Source: Sapria himalayana (Eukaryota > Streptophyta > Magnoliopsida > Malpighiales > Rafflesiaceae). From it: a stretch of DNA of 64,000 bases. Positions within the stretch are counted from its first letter, which is position 1. Each line of letters starts with the position of its first letter. The stretch is from contig JAREIK010003370.1 of the NCBI GenBank assembly GCA_029783825.1, positions 26,186-90,185 of the forward strand, written 5' to 3'. Below are positions 50,880 through 61,986 of this stretch, in pieces. The translations under genes were made by a program, and so were the position numbers. The notes beneath the pieces were generated by a model. That model worked only from the letters and a program-made list of their open reading frames with translations. It had not been told where the DNA came from and did no database searches.

Positions 50880-53800
50880 TAAAATGAATTTTTTAAATAT
50901 TAATGAAAACAAATAAAAATGAGATTTATTAATTATTATTTAGCGTATACCCGTTTAAACAATTATCTATATAGGGGTATCGGGATTTTGTAGTTTAGTA
51001 ATTTAAGTGTTTAGGCATTTAGTGATTTATAGGTTTTATTTAAACAATGAAATAATAAAAATAATATATTTTTTTTGTTTTTTCACATGTTCAAAGGTTA
51101 TAATCTTTAAAAATATAATAATTTTAAAATTTTTTTCAAAATTGAATACAATATTTAGTTATAATAATAATTAAATTTATATATCATATAAATTAAATAT
51201 AGATATTTTTATTGATAAATATTCTAATAATGATCAAAAAATAAATTAATAATATATTATTAATAAGTTAGATATCAATTAAAATATAATTACAAAACCT
51301 AAAATTATTTATAAACAAAGTAAATATTTTTTTGTTCTTTTAATAAGTTTATCTATATTTTTTTGTTGAAAAATAATTTATATAAATTATATTTGTCTAA
51401 CTTATAATTTATTTTGTAATTAATATTTAAATAAAAATAAACAAATAAATAATTAAAATGAATAATTAAAATTATAATGAAAAAATTAAAAATGAGATTT
51501 ATTATTTATTATTTAGGATATACATGTTTAAAAAATTAATCTATTTAGGGTTTTCGAGATTTAGAAGTTATTGATTTTAGTATTTAGAAATTTAATGGTG
51601 TATAGCTTTTATTTAAACAATGAAATAACAAAAAATTTATTTTTGATATTTTTTCAAATTTTCAAATGTCATAACATTTGAAAATATAATAATTTTAAAA
51701 TTTTTTAAAAATGTGAATACAATATTTAATGATAATAATGATTATCACTATATATAATATAAAGTAAATATAAACAATTTTATTGATAATATTATATCAA
51801 TTATAAAAAAATAAATTAATAAACTATTATTAATATGATAGATTTAAATTAAAACATAATAAAAAACATAATATGATTCAAAATCAAATTAAAATTTATT
51901 ACTAAATAATAATTTTTTTTTTAGTTTTTGCATCATTTTATAAGCTTATATATTTTTTGATGAAAAATATATTATTTAAATTATATTTGTCACTCATAAT
52001 TTATTTTTTAATTAATATTTCTATAAATTATTTTAATTATATTTAAGGTTTACTTGTTTAAAGGTTTAGGTATTTAGGGGCTTCGGGGTTTAGGAGTTTA
52101 GAGATTTATGTGTTTAGGTATTTATTGGTTTATAAGTTTTATTTAAACAATGATATAACAAAAAATTTATTTTTTTTATTTTTTCTCATATTTGAAGGTT
52201 ATAACCATTGAAAATATAACAATTTTTAAATTTTTTTAATATGTGAATTCTATATTTAGTTATGATAATCTTAGTAATTATATATAATGTTAATTCAATA
52301 TAAACAATTATATTGATAGATATTATATTAATGATCAAAAAATAAATTAATAAACTATTATTAATAAGATAGATACTTTTTAAAATATATTTGCAAAATA
52401 TAAATTTATTCAAAATCAAAGTAAAATATAATACTAAATAATAATTTTTATGATGTTTTTCTTCTTTTTATAAGTTTATATTTTTTGTTATTAAAGTAAA
52501 TTATTTAAATTATATTTGTCTTCCACATAATTTATTTTTAATTTATAATTCTATAAAAAAACTAATAAATAATTAAAATAGATATTTAAAATTATAATGA
52601 ATATAAATAAAATTGAGATTTATTATTTATTATTCAGGATATACTAGTTTAATGGTTTATGTATTTAGGTGTTTTGGGGTTTAGTGATTTAAGTGTTTAG
52701 GACTTTAGTGATTTATAGTTTTTATTTATAGAATAAAAAAATAAAAAATTAAATTTTTTGATTTTTTTAGTTTTTGAAGGTTATAACCTTTGAAATTATA
52801 ATAATTTTTATTTTTTTTAAATGTTAATATGATATTTAGTTATAATATTCTTAATTATTATATATAATGTAAACTCAATATAAATAATTTTATTAATACA
52901 TATTATAATAATGATCAATAAAAAATTAATAAACTATTATTAATAAGAATTATAAAATTAAAATATAATTGCAAAATCTAAAATGATTCATAATAAAAAT
53001 AAAATATATTACAAAATAATAAATTTTTGTTTTTAAAATTTTGCCACTTTCTATAAGCATATATTATTTTTTGATAAAAAATAAATTATTTAAAATAGAT
53101 CTGTCTCACTAATAATTTATTTTGTAATTAATATTTCTATAAAAATAAACTGATAAATAATTAAAATAAAAATTTAAAATTACACATAATAAAAATTAAA
53201 ATGAGATTTATGATTTATTATTAATGTATACCAATTTAATAGTTGAAGTATTTAGAAGTTTTATCGTTTAGGAGCTTAGCGGTTTATGTTTTTAGGCATT
53301 TAGTGGTTTATAGTTTTTATTAAAACAATAAAATAACAAAAAAAAATTTGTATTTTTTTGTCATTTTCATGGGTTATAACCTTTGAAAATATAATAATAT
53401 TTAAAATTTTTTGAAATGTGAATACAATATTTAGTTATAATAATTTTAATAATTATATATCATATAAATCAATATAAACAATTTTATCTATAGATATTAT
53501 AATATTGATCAAAAATTAAATTAATAAACTATTTATATTAAGATAGATATTAATTAAAAAATATTTACAAAACCCAAATTGATTCAAAATTAAAGTAAAA
53601 TATATTAGTTGATAATAATTTTTAATTTTTAATAATACTTCTTATATACTTCTTTTAAAAGCGTATATATATTTTTTGATTAAAAATAAATTATTTAAAT
53701 AATATGTGTCGCACTCATAATTTATTTTGTAATAAAAATTTCTATAAAAATTAACTAATAAATAATAAAAATGAATATTTAAAAAAATAATAAATTGAAA

Positions 53801-53971
53801 TAAAAATTCAATTTATTAATTATTAAGTAGTATATAGCGGTTTAATGGTTTATGTATTTAGGCATTACAGGGTTTAGAAGTTTACTTATATAACTGTGTA
53901 TGCATTTAGTGGTTTATAAGTTTTATTTAAAAAATAAAATAACAAAAAATTAATTTTTATTATTTTTTCAT

Positions 53972-54647
53972 ATTTCCAAAGGTTATAAACCTTTGGAAAT
54001 ATAATAATTTTTAAATTTTTTTCAATAGTGAATTCAATACTTAGTTATAATAATCATTAAATTTATATATCTTATAAATTAAATATAAAAAATTTAATTG
54101 ATAAATAATCTAATAATGATCAAAAAATAATTTCATAATCTATAATTAATAAGATAGATTTCAATTAAAAAAAAAGATAGATATCAATTAAAATATAATT
54201 ACAAAACCAAAAATGATTAAGAAGCAAAACAAAATATATTACTATATAATAATTTTTTGTTTTGAAATTTTTTTTTCTTTTTAAAACATTATCTAAATTT
54301 TTTTGATGAAAAATAATGTATATAAATTATTTTTCATCAAAATAATTTAGATAAACTTTTTAAAAGAAAAAAAAATTCAAAACAAAAAATTATTATATAG
54401 TAATATATTTTGCTTTGCTTTTGAATCATTTTAGGTTTTGTAATTATATTTTAATTGATATCTATCTTATTAATAATAGATTATTAAGTTATTTTTTAAT
54501 CATTATTTGAATATTTATCAATAAAAATGTTTATATTGAATTTATATGATATATAAATATAATGATTATTATAACTAAATATTGTATTTACTTTTGAAAA
54601 AAATATAAAAATAATTATATTTCCAAAGGTTTATAACCTTTGGAAAT
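53972..54647. repeat. Fold-back (palindromic) inversion junction
   Basis: Forward satellite meets its own reverse complement at about 54,322. The innermost arms are TTGATGAAAAATAAT (54,303-54,317) and ATTATTTTTCATCAA (54,326-54,340). Arms of about 340 bp stay complementary outward to the altered palindromes at 53,972-54,000 and 54,619-54,647. Those are exact reverse complements of one another and share the private CC/GG change. Beyond them the two sides belong to different monomer types. The left arm carries a ~27-bp duplication (AAAGATAGATATCAATTAAA) not in the right arm. Confidence 0.8.
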
Positions 54648-57600
54648 AACAAAAAATTATAGAAATTTTTTTTGATATTTTATTTTTTAAATAAACCGTA
54701 TAAATGACTAAAAGCCTAAAAACATGAATCACTAAAATCCTAAATGAAAAACCTCTAAATACTTAATCCATTAAACTGGTATACAGTAATAATAAATCAT
54801 AAATCTCATTATAACTTTTATTCATTATAATTTTGAATTTTTATTTTAAATATTTATTAGTTTATTTGTATAGAAATATTAATTACAAAATAAATTATTA
54901 GTGAGAAATATCTAATATAAATTACACTGGTATCCCTTAATAATAAAAAATAAATCTAATTTTCTTTCATTATAATTTTAAATATTCATTTTAATTATTT
55001 ATTTGTTTATTTTTATAAATATATTAATTACAGAATAAATTATGAGTTAGACAAAAATAATTATATAAATTATTTTTTATCAAAAAAATATACATGAACA
55101 TTTTAAAAGAAAAAAAAATTGAAAACAACAAATTATTATATAGTAATATATTTTGCTTTGCTTCTGAAGCATTTTAGGTTTTGTAATTATATTTTAATTG
55201 ATATCTATTTTATTAATAATAGATTTAATTTATTTTTTGATCATTATTAGAATATTTAACAATAAAATTGTTTATATTGAATTTATATGATATATAAATA
55301 TAATGATTATTATAACTAAAGATTGTATTCACTTTAGAAAAAAATTTAAAATTTATTGTATTTTCAAAGGTTATAAACTTTGAAAATATAAAAAAATAAC
55401 AAAAATAAATTATTTGTTATTTTATTTTTTAAATAAAACATATAAACCATTAAATGCATATATAGGTAAATCAGTAAACTCCTAAATACATAAAGCATTA
55501 AACCACTATATACTACTTAATAATTAATAAATCAAATTTTTATTTTATTTATTATAATTTTAAATATTGATTTTAATTATTTATTAGTTTATTTTAATAA
55601 AATATTTATTACAAAATAAATTATGAGTGCGACAAATATAATTTAAATAATTTATTTTTAATCAAAAAAAATATATACTCTTATAATAGATGTAAAAATT
55701 TAAAAATTAAAAATTATTATACATAAATTTATAATAGTTTAGACTTGAATCGATTTGGGTATTGTAATTATTTTTTAATTAATATCTAACTTATTATTAA
55801 TAGTTTATTAATTTAATTTTTGATCATTATTATATTATCTATCAAATTAATTGTTTATTTTGAATTTATATGATATATAATTTTTAATATTAAAATAACT
55901 AAATATTGTATTCACATTTCAAAAAATTTTAAATATTATTATATTTTCAAAGGTTATAACCTATGAAAATTAGAGAAAATTACAAAATTTTTTTTGTTAT
56001 TTTATTTTTTAAATAAAACCTATAAACCACTAAATGCCTAAAAACATAAATTGCTTAACTCCTAAACGAAAAAACCTTTAAATACTTAAACCATTAAACA
56101 GGTGTACATTAATAAATAATCATAAATCTCAATTTAATTTTTATTAAGTATAATTTTAAATATTTATTATAATTATTTATCCGTTTATTTTTATAGAAAT
56201 ATTAATTACAAAATAAATTATTAGTGAGACAGATCTAATTTAAATAATTTATTTTTCATCAAAAAAATATATATCCTTATAAAAAGATGCCGAATTTTTA
56301 AAACACAAATTTATTATTTAGTAATATATTTTATTTTGATTTTGAATCATTTTAGATTTTGTAATTATATTTTAAATTATATCATTCTTATTAATAATAG
56401 TTTATTAATTTTTTATTGATCATTATTATAATATGTATTAATAACATTATTTTTATTGAGTTTACATTATATATAATTATTAAAATTATTTTTACTAAAT
56501 ATTATATTTACATTTTAAAAAAATTAAAAATTATTATATTTTCAAAGGTTATAACCTTCAAAAATTAAAAAAAATCAAAAAATTAAATTTTTTACTTTTT
56601 CATTTTTTAAATAAAAACAATAAATCACTAAAGGCCTAAACACTTAAATCACTAAACCCCAAAACACCTAAATAATTAAACCATTATACTAGTATATTCT
56701 AAATAATAAATAATAAATCTCTATTTTATTTGTATTCATTATAGTTTTAAATATTCATTTTAATTATTTATTAGTTTATTTTTATAGAATCATAAATTAA
56801 AAATAAATTATAAGGAAGACAAATATAATTTAAATAATATACCATTAAGAACAAAAAATATAAGCTTATAAAAAGAAGCAAAACATCAAAAAAATTATTA
56901 TTTAGTAATATATTTTATTTTGATTTTGAATAAATTTACGTTTTGAAAATTTTTTTAAATAAAATCTTTCTTATTAATAATAGTTTATTAATTTATTTTT
57001 TGATCATTAATATAATATCTATCAATATAATTGTTTATATTGAATTTACATGATATATAATTATTAAGATTATCATAACAAAATATAGTATTCACATATA
57101 AAAAAATTTAAAAATTGTTATAATTTCAAAGGTTATAACCTTCAAAAATGATAAAAAAATACAAAAATAATTTTTTGTTATATCATTGTTTAAATAAAAC
57201 TTATAAACCATTAAATGCCTAAACACATAAATCTCTAAACTCCTAAACTTCGAAGTCCTTGAATACTTAAACCTTTAAACTCGTAAACCTTAAATAAATT
57301 TAAATAATATATTGAAATATTAATCACAAAATAAATTATGAGTGATACAAATATAATTTAAATAATTTATTTTTCATCAAAAAAATATAAGCTTATAAAA
57401 AGAAGCAAAAACTAAAAAAAAATTATTATTTAGTAATAAATTTTACATTATTTTTGAATCATTTTAGATTTTTTAATTATATTTTAATTAGTATCTATCT
57501 TATTAATAATAGCATATTAATTTATTTTTTGATAATTGATATCATATCTATCAATAAAATTGTTTATATTTAGTTTATATTATATATAATTATATTGATT

Positions 57601-58527
57601 ATTATTACTAAATAATGTATTCATATTTTTAAAAATCATTAAAATTATTATACTTTCAAAGGTTATAACCTTTGAAAATGTGAAAAAATATCAAAAATAT
57701 TTTTTAGTTATTTCATTATTTAATTAAAACCTATAAACTACTAAATGCCTAAAAAATTAAATTGCTAAACTTTTAAACGACAAAACCTCTAAATACTTAA
57801 ACCATTAAACTGGTAAACATTAATAATAATTCCAAAATCTCATTTTAATTTTTATTCAGTATAATTTTAAATTTTTATTTTATTTATTTATCAGTTTATT
57901 TTTATAGAAATATTAATTACAAAATAAATTTTTAGTGAGACATATCTAATTTAAATAAAAACAATATCCCTAAATAATAAATAATAAATATCAATTTTTT
58001 CATTATAATTTTAAATATTCATTTTAATTAATTAATTATTTATTTATATATAAATATTAATTACAAAATAAATTGAGATAGACAAAAATAATTTATATAA
58101 ATTATTTTTCATCAAAAAGTTATAGATAAACTTTTTTAAAGAAAAAAAATTTTCAAAAAAAAATTATTATATAGTAATATATTTTGCTTTGCTTCTGAAT
58201 CATTTTAGGTTTTGTAATTATATTTTAATTGACATCTATCTTATTAATAATAGATTATTAATTTATTTTTTGATCATTATTAGAATATTTATCAATAAAA
58301 TTGTTTTAAATTTACATGATATATAATTATAAAGATTATTATACTAAATATTATATTTACATTTAAAAATAATTTGAAAATTATTATATTTTTAAAGGTT
58401 ATCATCTTTGAAAATGAGATAAAATCACAAAAATAAATTTTTTGTTATTTTATTGTTTATATAAAACCAATAAGCTATTAAATGCCTAAATGCTTAAATC
58501 ATTAAACTCCTAAACCTCAAAACCATT

Positions 58528-58570
58528 AAATACTTAAACATTTAAACCATCTTTAAAGGTTTAAGTATTT
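58528..58570. repeat. Satellite hairpin next to block C
   Basis: AAATACTTAAACATTTAAA and TTTAAAGGTTTAAGTATTT form near-perfect arms around CCATC. The distance to retrocopy C is 922 bp, as for blocks A and B. Confidence 0.7.
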
Positions 58571-59482
58571 TTAAATAATATATAAATATCTATCAATAAA
58601 TAATAGTTTAATAATTTATTTTTGTTCATTATTATATTTATATTTATATTTATATTTAGTTTATTAATCTCTATCAATAAAATTGTTTATTTTTAATTTA
58701 TATGATATATAATTATTAATTTATTATAACTAAATATTGTATTCTCATTTGAAAAAAATTTTAAAATTATTATATTTATAAAGGTTATAACCTTCAAAAT
58801 TGACAAAGAAATTTGAAAAATAATTTTTTTTATTTCATTTTTTAGATAAAACATATAAACTACTAAATGCCTATACACTTAAATCACTAAATTCTTAAAC
58901 TCGTAAATTCTTAAACCATTAAACCGGTATACCCTAAATAATTAATAATAATCTCATTTTTATTTGTATTCATTATAATTTCAATATTCATTTTAATTAT
59001 TTATTAGTTTATTTTTATAGAAATATTAATTGTAAAATAAAATTTTGAATGAGACAAATATAATTTAAATAATTTATCTTCATCAAAAAAATTTATAAGC
59101 TTATAAAAAGAATCAAAAATTTAAAAATAAAAAATTATTATATTTTAATATATTTTACTTTGATTTTGAATCATTTTAGGTTTTGCAAATATAATTTAAT
59201 TAATATATATCTTATTAATAATAGTTTATTAATCTATTTTATGATCAGTATTATAATATCAATCAATAAAATTATTTATATTCAATTTACATGATATTTA
59301 ATTTTTATTATTATTATAATTAAATATTGTATTAATATTTGAAATAAATTAAGAATTATAATATTTTCTATGATTATAACCTTGAAAATGAGAAAAAATC
59401 ATAACAATAATTTTTTTGTTATTTGATTATTTAAATAAAACCTATAACCCACAAAATACATAAATACTTAAATTACTAAACT

Positions 59483-59492
59483 CATAAACCCT
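59483..59492. repeat. Putative target-site duplication, retrocopy C (5' side)
   Basis: CATAAACCCT directly precedes GATACTGCTGCACC, the 5' end of the retrocopy. It is repeated exactly after the poly(A) tail at 60,791-60,800. Because both flanks are telomere-like repeats, some similarity is expected by chance. Confidence 0.55.
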
Positions 59493-60790
59493 GATACTGC
59501 TGCACCACACACACATAGCAACGGACCACAGTACACACATGCACATATTCTTGTCCATTTTGGTGTAGCATTTAGAGGTGCCAGCAAGTCCTGGAAGCAT
59601 CCAGAAGTATGGGCCACCAGCTTGTAGAGAGCCCCTCTAGCAAGCCAGGATGATAACATTCAGCCAACTGACGAGACCGAGCAAAGTGGTCTGGAGTAAA
59701 CCGAGGAGTAACTAGGAATGGGTCCCACTAGCCATATCAAGCAGCATAGAGGGCCACCCAATCGTCGCCCAAGAGGAGTAGCGTGTAATCCATGATTAAT
59801 TGGAGAGCTGGCAAAATCCTAAGCATCACAAAGCATGGCCAGTAACCAATGGAGTCCAGACCAGCCACACGGGAGCGAATGATTCAAACTTGTAGTTTAT
59901 GTTTGTAGTCTTATTTGTATTTTGGACGGTATGCACCATGTACTTGTAGAGACAAATCATGACATACTCACACACACAATCTTGTCTGTTCTCTATGTAG
60001 CATGCAATGGGAGCAACTGGACCAATGAGTATCTCTAAGTGGGGCCCACTAATGCATTTTGTAAATACACATTAGGCGATGCTACAATCCCGGGAGCAGA
60101 AGACCCATCTTTATAGCATTTTGTAATTTTAATTGTATTATAGCTTGGTTGTACGCGTAGATAATTAGAGTATGAGATGGACCTCATCACACATGCACAC
60201 TAATGCACACATATTTTTTGATATTTTGTCGGTGCAGCATACAACCACTTATTGGAGCTCGAGGAGGAAGCATTCTAACCCAAGAGATACATTTTTGAGG
60301 ATCACCGGAGCAAAAGAATGTGGAATTCAGAGGTGAGAATGAATTGACAAAGTTCCGTAGATATGGACTTGTTGATTTATGGGTATTTAGTTTTACATGT
60401 ATTCCATTGCATAGCAATGACATAGGTTAACGCTTGATGCTGCATGTCACTCACATGCACAATCTTATATTTGCATAGTTTTAATATGGTGCATCATTCA
60501 GGTTCCTCCAAAAGGCTTGGACTAATCCGAATGGAAAGGACGTAGTGCGCATAATGATTCAATGCATGGAAAGGATGCAGTGCACAGTCCATGAATGCCA
60601 GGTGATTTTAGTTGTATTCGTACGCTTGGAATTATTAGGCATTATGTTTTTTATGTATTTTAAGCAAAGAATCATTAAGGTGCATAGGATTTGGTGGGCT
60701 GGATTAATTAGTCAGCTTTTTAGTCTCTTGTAAGTTGTGTTCCTAAATGATAAATATAGTCTGTATTTTCCAAAAAAAACAAAAAAAAAC
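59493..60790 (+). mobile_element. Poly(A)-tailed retrocopy C
   Basis: This is the inverted third copy, so its sense strand is the plus strand here. It starts GATACTGCTGCACCACACAC and ends GTCTGTATTTTCC followed by A8-C-A9-C. The polyadenylation signal is degraded to AATATA. It differs from A and B by substitutions and by a rearranged stretch near 60,560-60,600, where AATGATTCAATGCATGG and a second GGAAAGGA replace the sequence seen in A and B. An antisense frame of 78 codons (60,187-60,423) resembles the 80-codon frame of copy A, but it has no known match and is broken in B. Confidence 0.68.
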
Positions 60791-60800
60791 CATAAACCCT
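60791..60800. repeat. Putative target-site duplication, retrocopy C (tail side)
   Basis: CATAAACCCT immediately follows the poly(A) tail and is identical to 59,483-59,492. It is also the first part of the heptamer tract. Confidence 0.55.
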
Positions 60801-60867
60801 AAACTTTAAATCCTAAAGCTTAAACCATAAACTATAACCTTTATGCATAAACGCTAAATCCTAAATC
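60792..60867 (-). repeat. Interstitial telomere-like heptamer tract, block C
   Basis: Complement-strand heptamers of CCCTAAA type (ATAAACCCTAAACTTTAAA...) are present, about 11 degenerate units in the same 7-bp register as blocks A and B. Confidence 0.7.
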
Positions 60868-61986
60868 TCATGTTTTGCACTTTTGTAATCAAATGACTAA
60901 GTGTTAAATTTAAATAGAAATTCAAAACCTTTACTAATGTCACAGATTTATCTTTTTGTATATGTAACACAAAGTAATGACTCAAGGGGTGAGTTATGGA
61001 TTCAGTCTCTTTCTTGCTTTAGATTATTCTAGCATTAGCAATGGTCATGATTGTATATTTTCTCTCTAGAACACAAAATCATATCGATGAGAATATGTCA
61101 TAACTTGTGTCTCTCTGTTGAACATATTGTTATAGCACTAAGAATGATCATGAATACATATTTAATCACTATAATACTAGGTCACAGTATTGGATATTAC
61201 CAAAGCTTGTGATATTAAATTTATATTGCAAAGTCATTGCACTATGAATGATTGTAACTTTGGACTTTCCTCAAGAGCAAAAGTCATGACCTTAGAAATA
61301 GTTAAAGCTCGAGTACTACTCTTTATAACTTTCTATTGCTAAAATTCTTGGGATTGGAAATAACACTATGGCTTTTTCCTTTGTTTGTGACCTCAAGTGT
61401 CTATATGTATGTCTAATATTTTGAGTAATGATTAAAACCTTTTATATATTTGAATATGATTTATTTACACCTTTTTGGGTTATGTGAGCTTGTATACATA
61501 ACTCATTTAATTTAAAAAGAAAGAAATGATACTTTTCATATCCATGAGGATATAAAAAAGGGGCTTAGACATGCCAATAAATTAAATTTTTTGTTTCTTG
61601 ATTGAAAGAGAGCCCATACTTCTTGCCCTCCTCAAACCGCCCTAGGGCTAGTTTGTTCTAATAGGCTACAAGGTGGTTATTTTTTTAGAGGTGAACTATG
61701 TTTTAAAAAAAAATGCTTTGATTGTGTGCATGAGAGATATTTTAGAAGAAATTACAATAAACAATATAAATAGCATCATCAACAACTAGCAATTTCAACA
61801 CATAGGGGTACAACTTTGGTTTAGTCTGTTAGCGTACATGATTCAAATTAACTTTGATAGCCTAGTGATTCAACATCAAATATGATGAGACATAATAGAG
61901 ATAAAGTAAAAGCTACTATTATTTTGGTTAGAGCTTTAGCAATCATTCTAGAGTTGAGCGAGGAACAAAATAAATTATTTTAAGTA
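60868..61986 (-). other. Composite block C, segment 1
   Basis: Inverted copy of 8,657-9,774. It begins after CTAAATCTCATGTTTTGCAC and ends at GAGGAACAAAATAAATTATTTTAAG, where inverted satellite resumes. It contains the same ~104-bp internal repeats and no coding frame. Confidence 0.75.

Larger units (their letters stand above)
47622..54321 (+). repeat. AT-rich satellite array 6, forward orientation
   Basis: Palindrome positions are near 47733, 48325, 48716 (mostly lost), 49384, 49939, 50478, 51096, 51668 (arms CAAATG...CATTTG), 52197, 52779, 53372 and 53981 (arms CCAAAGG...CCTTTGG). Several monomers carry internal deletions, for example at 49,505-49,520 and around 49,990. The short-monomer marker is at about 52,040. 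The array ends at the fold-back centre near 54,322. Only chance reading frames occur. Confidence 0.88.
54322..59492 (-). repeat. AT-rich satellite array 7, inverted orientation
   Basis: All monomers here read on the minus strand. Palindrome cores are near 54628, 55369, 55952, 56547, 57131, 57661, 58397 (degraded), 58783 and 59372. The short-monomer marker, complement of TATTTAAGGTTTA, is near 57,290. The last monomer ends inside its octamer section at the edge of retrocopy C. No gene is present. Confidence 0.9.
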
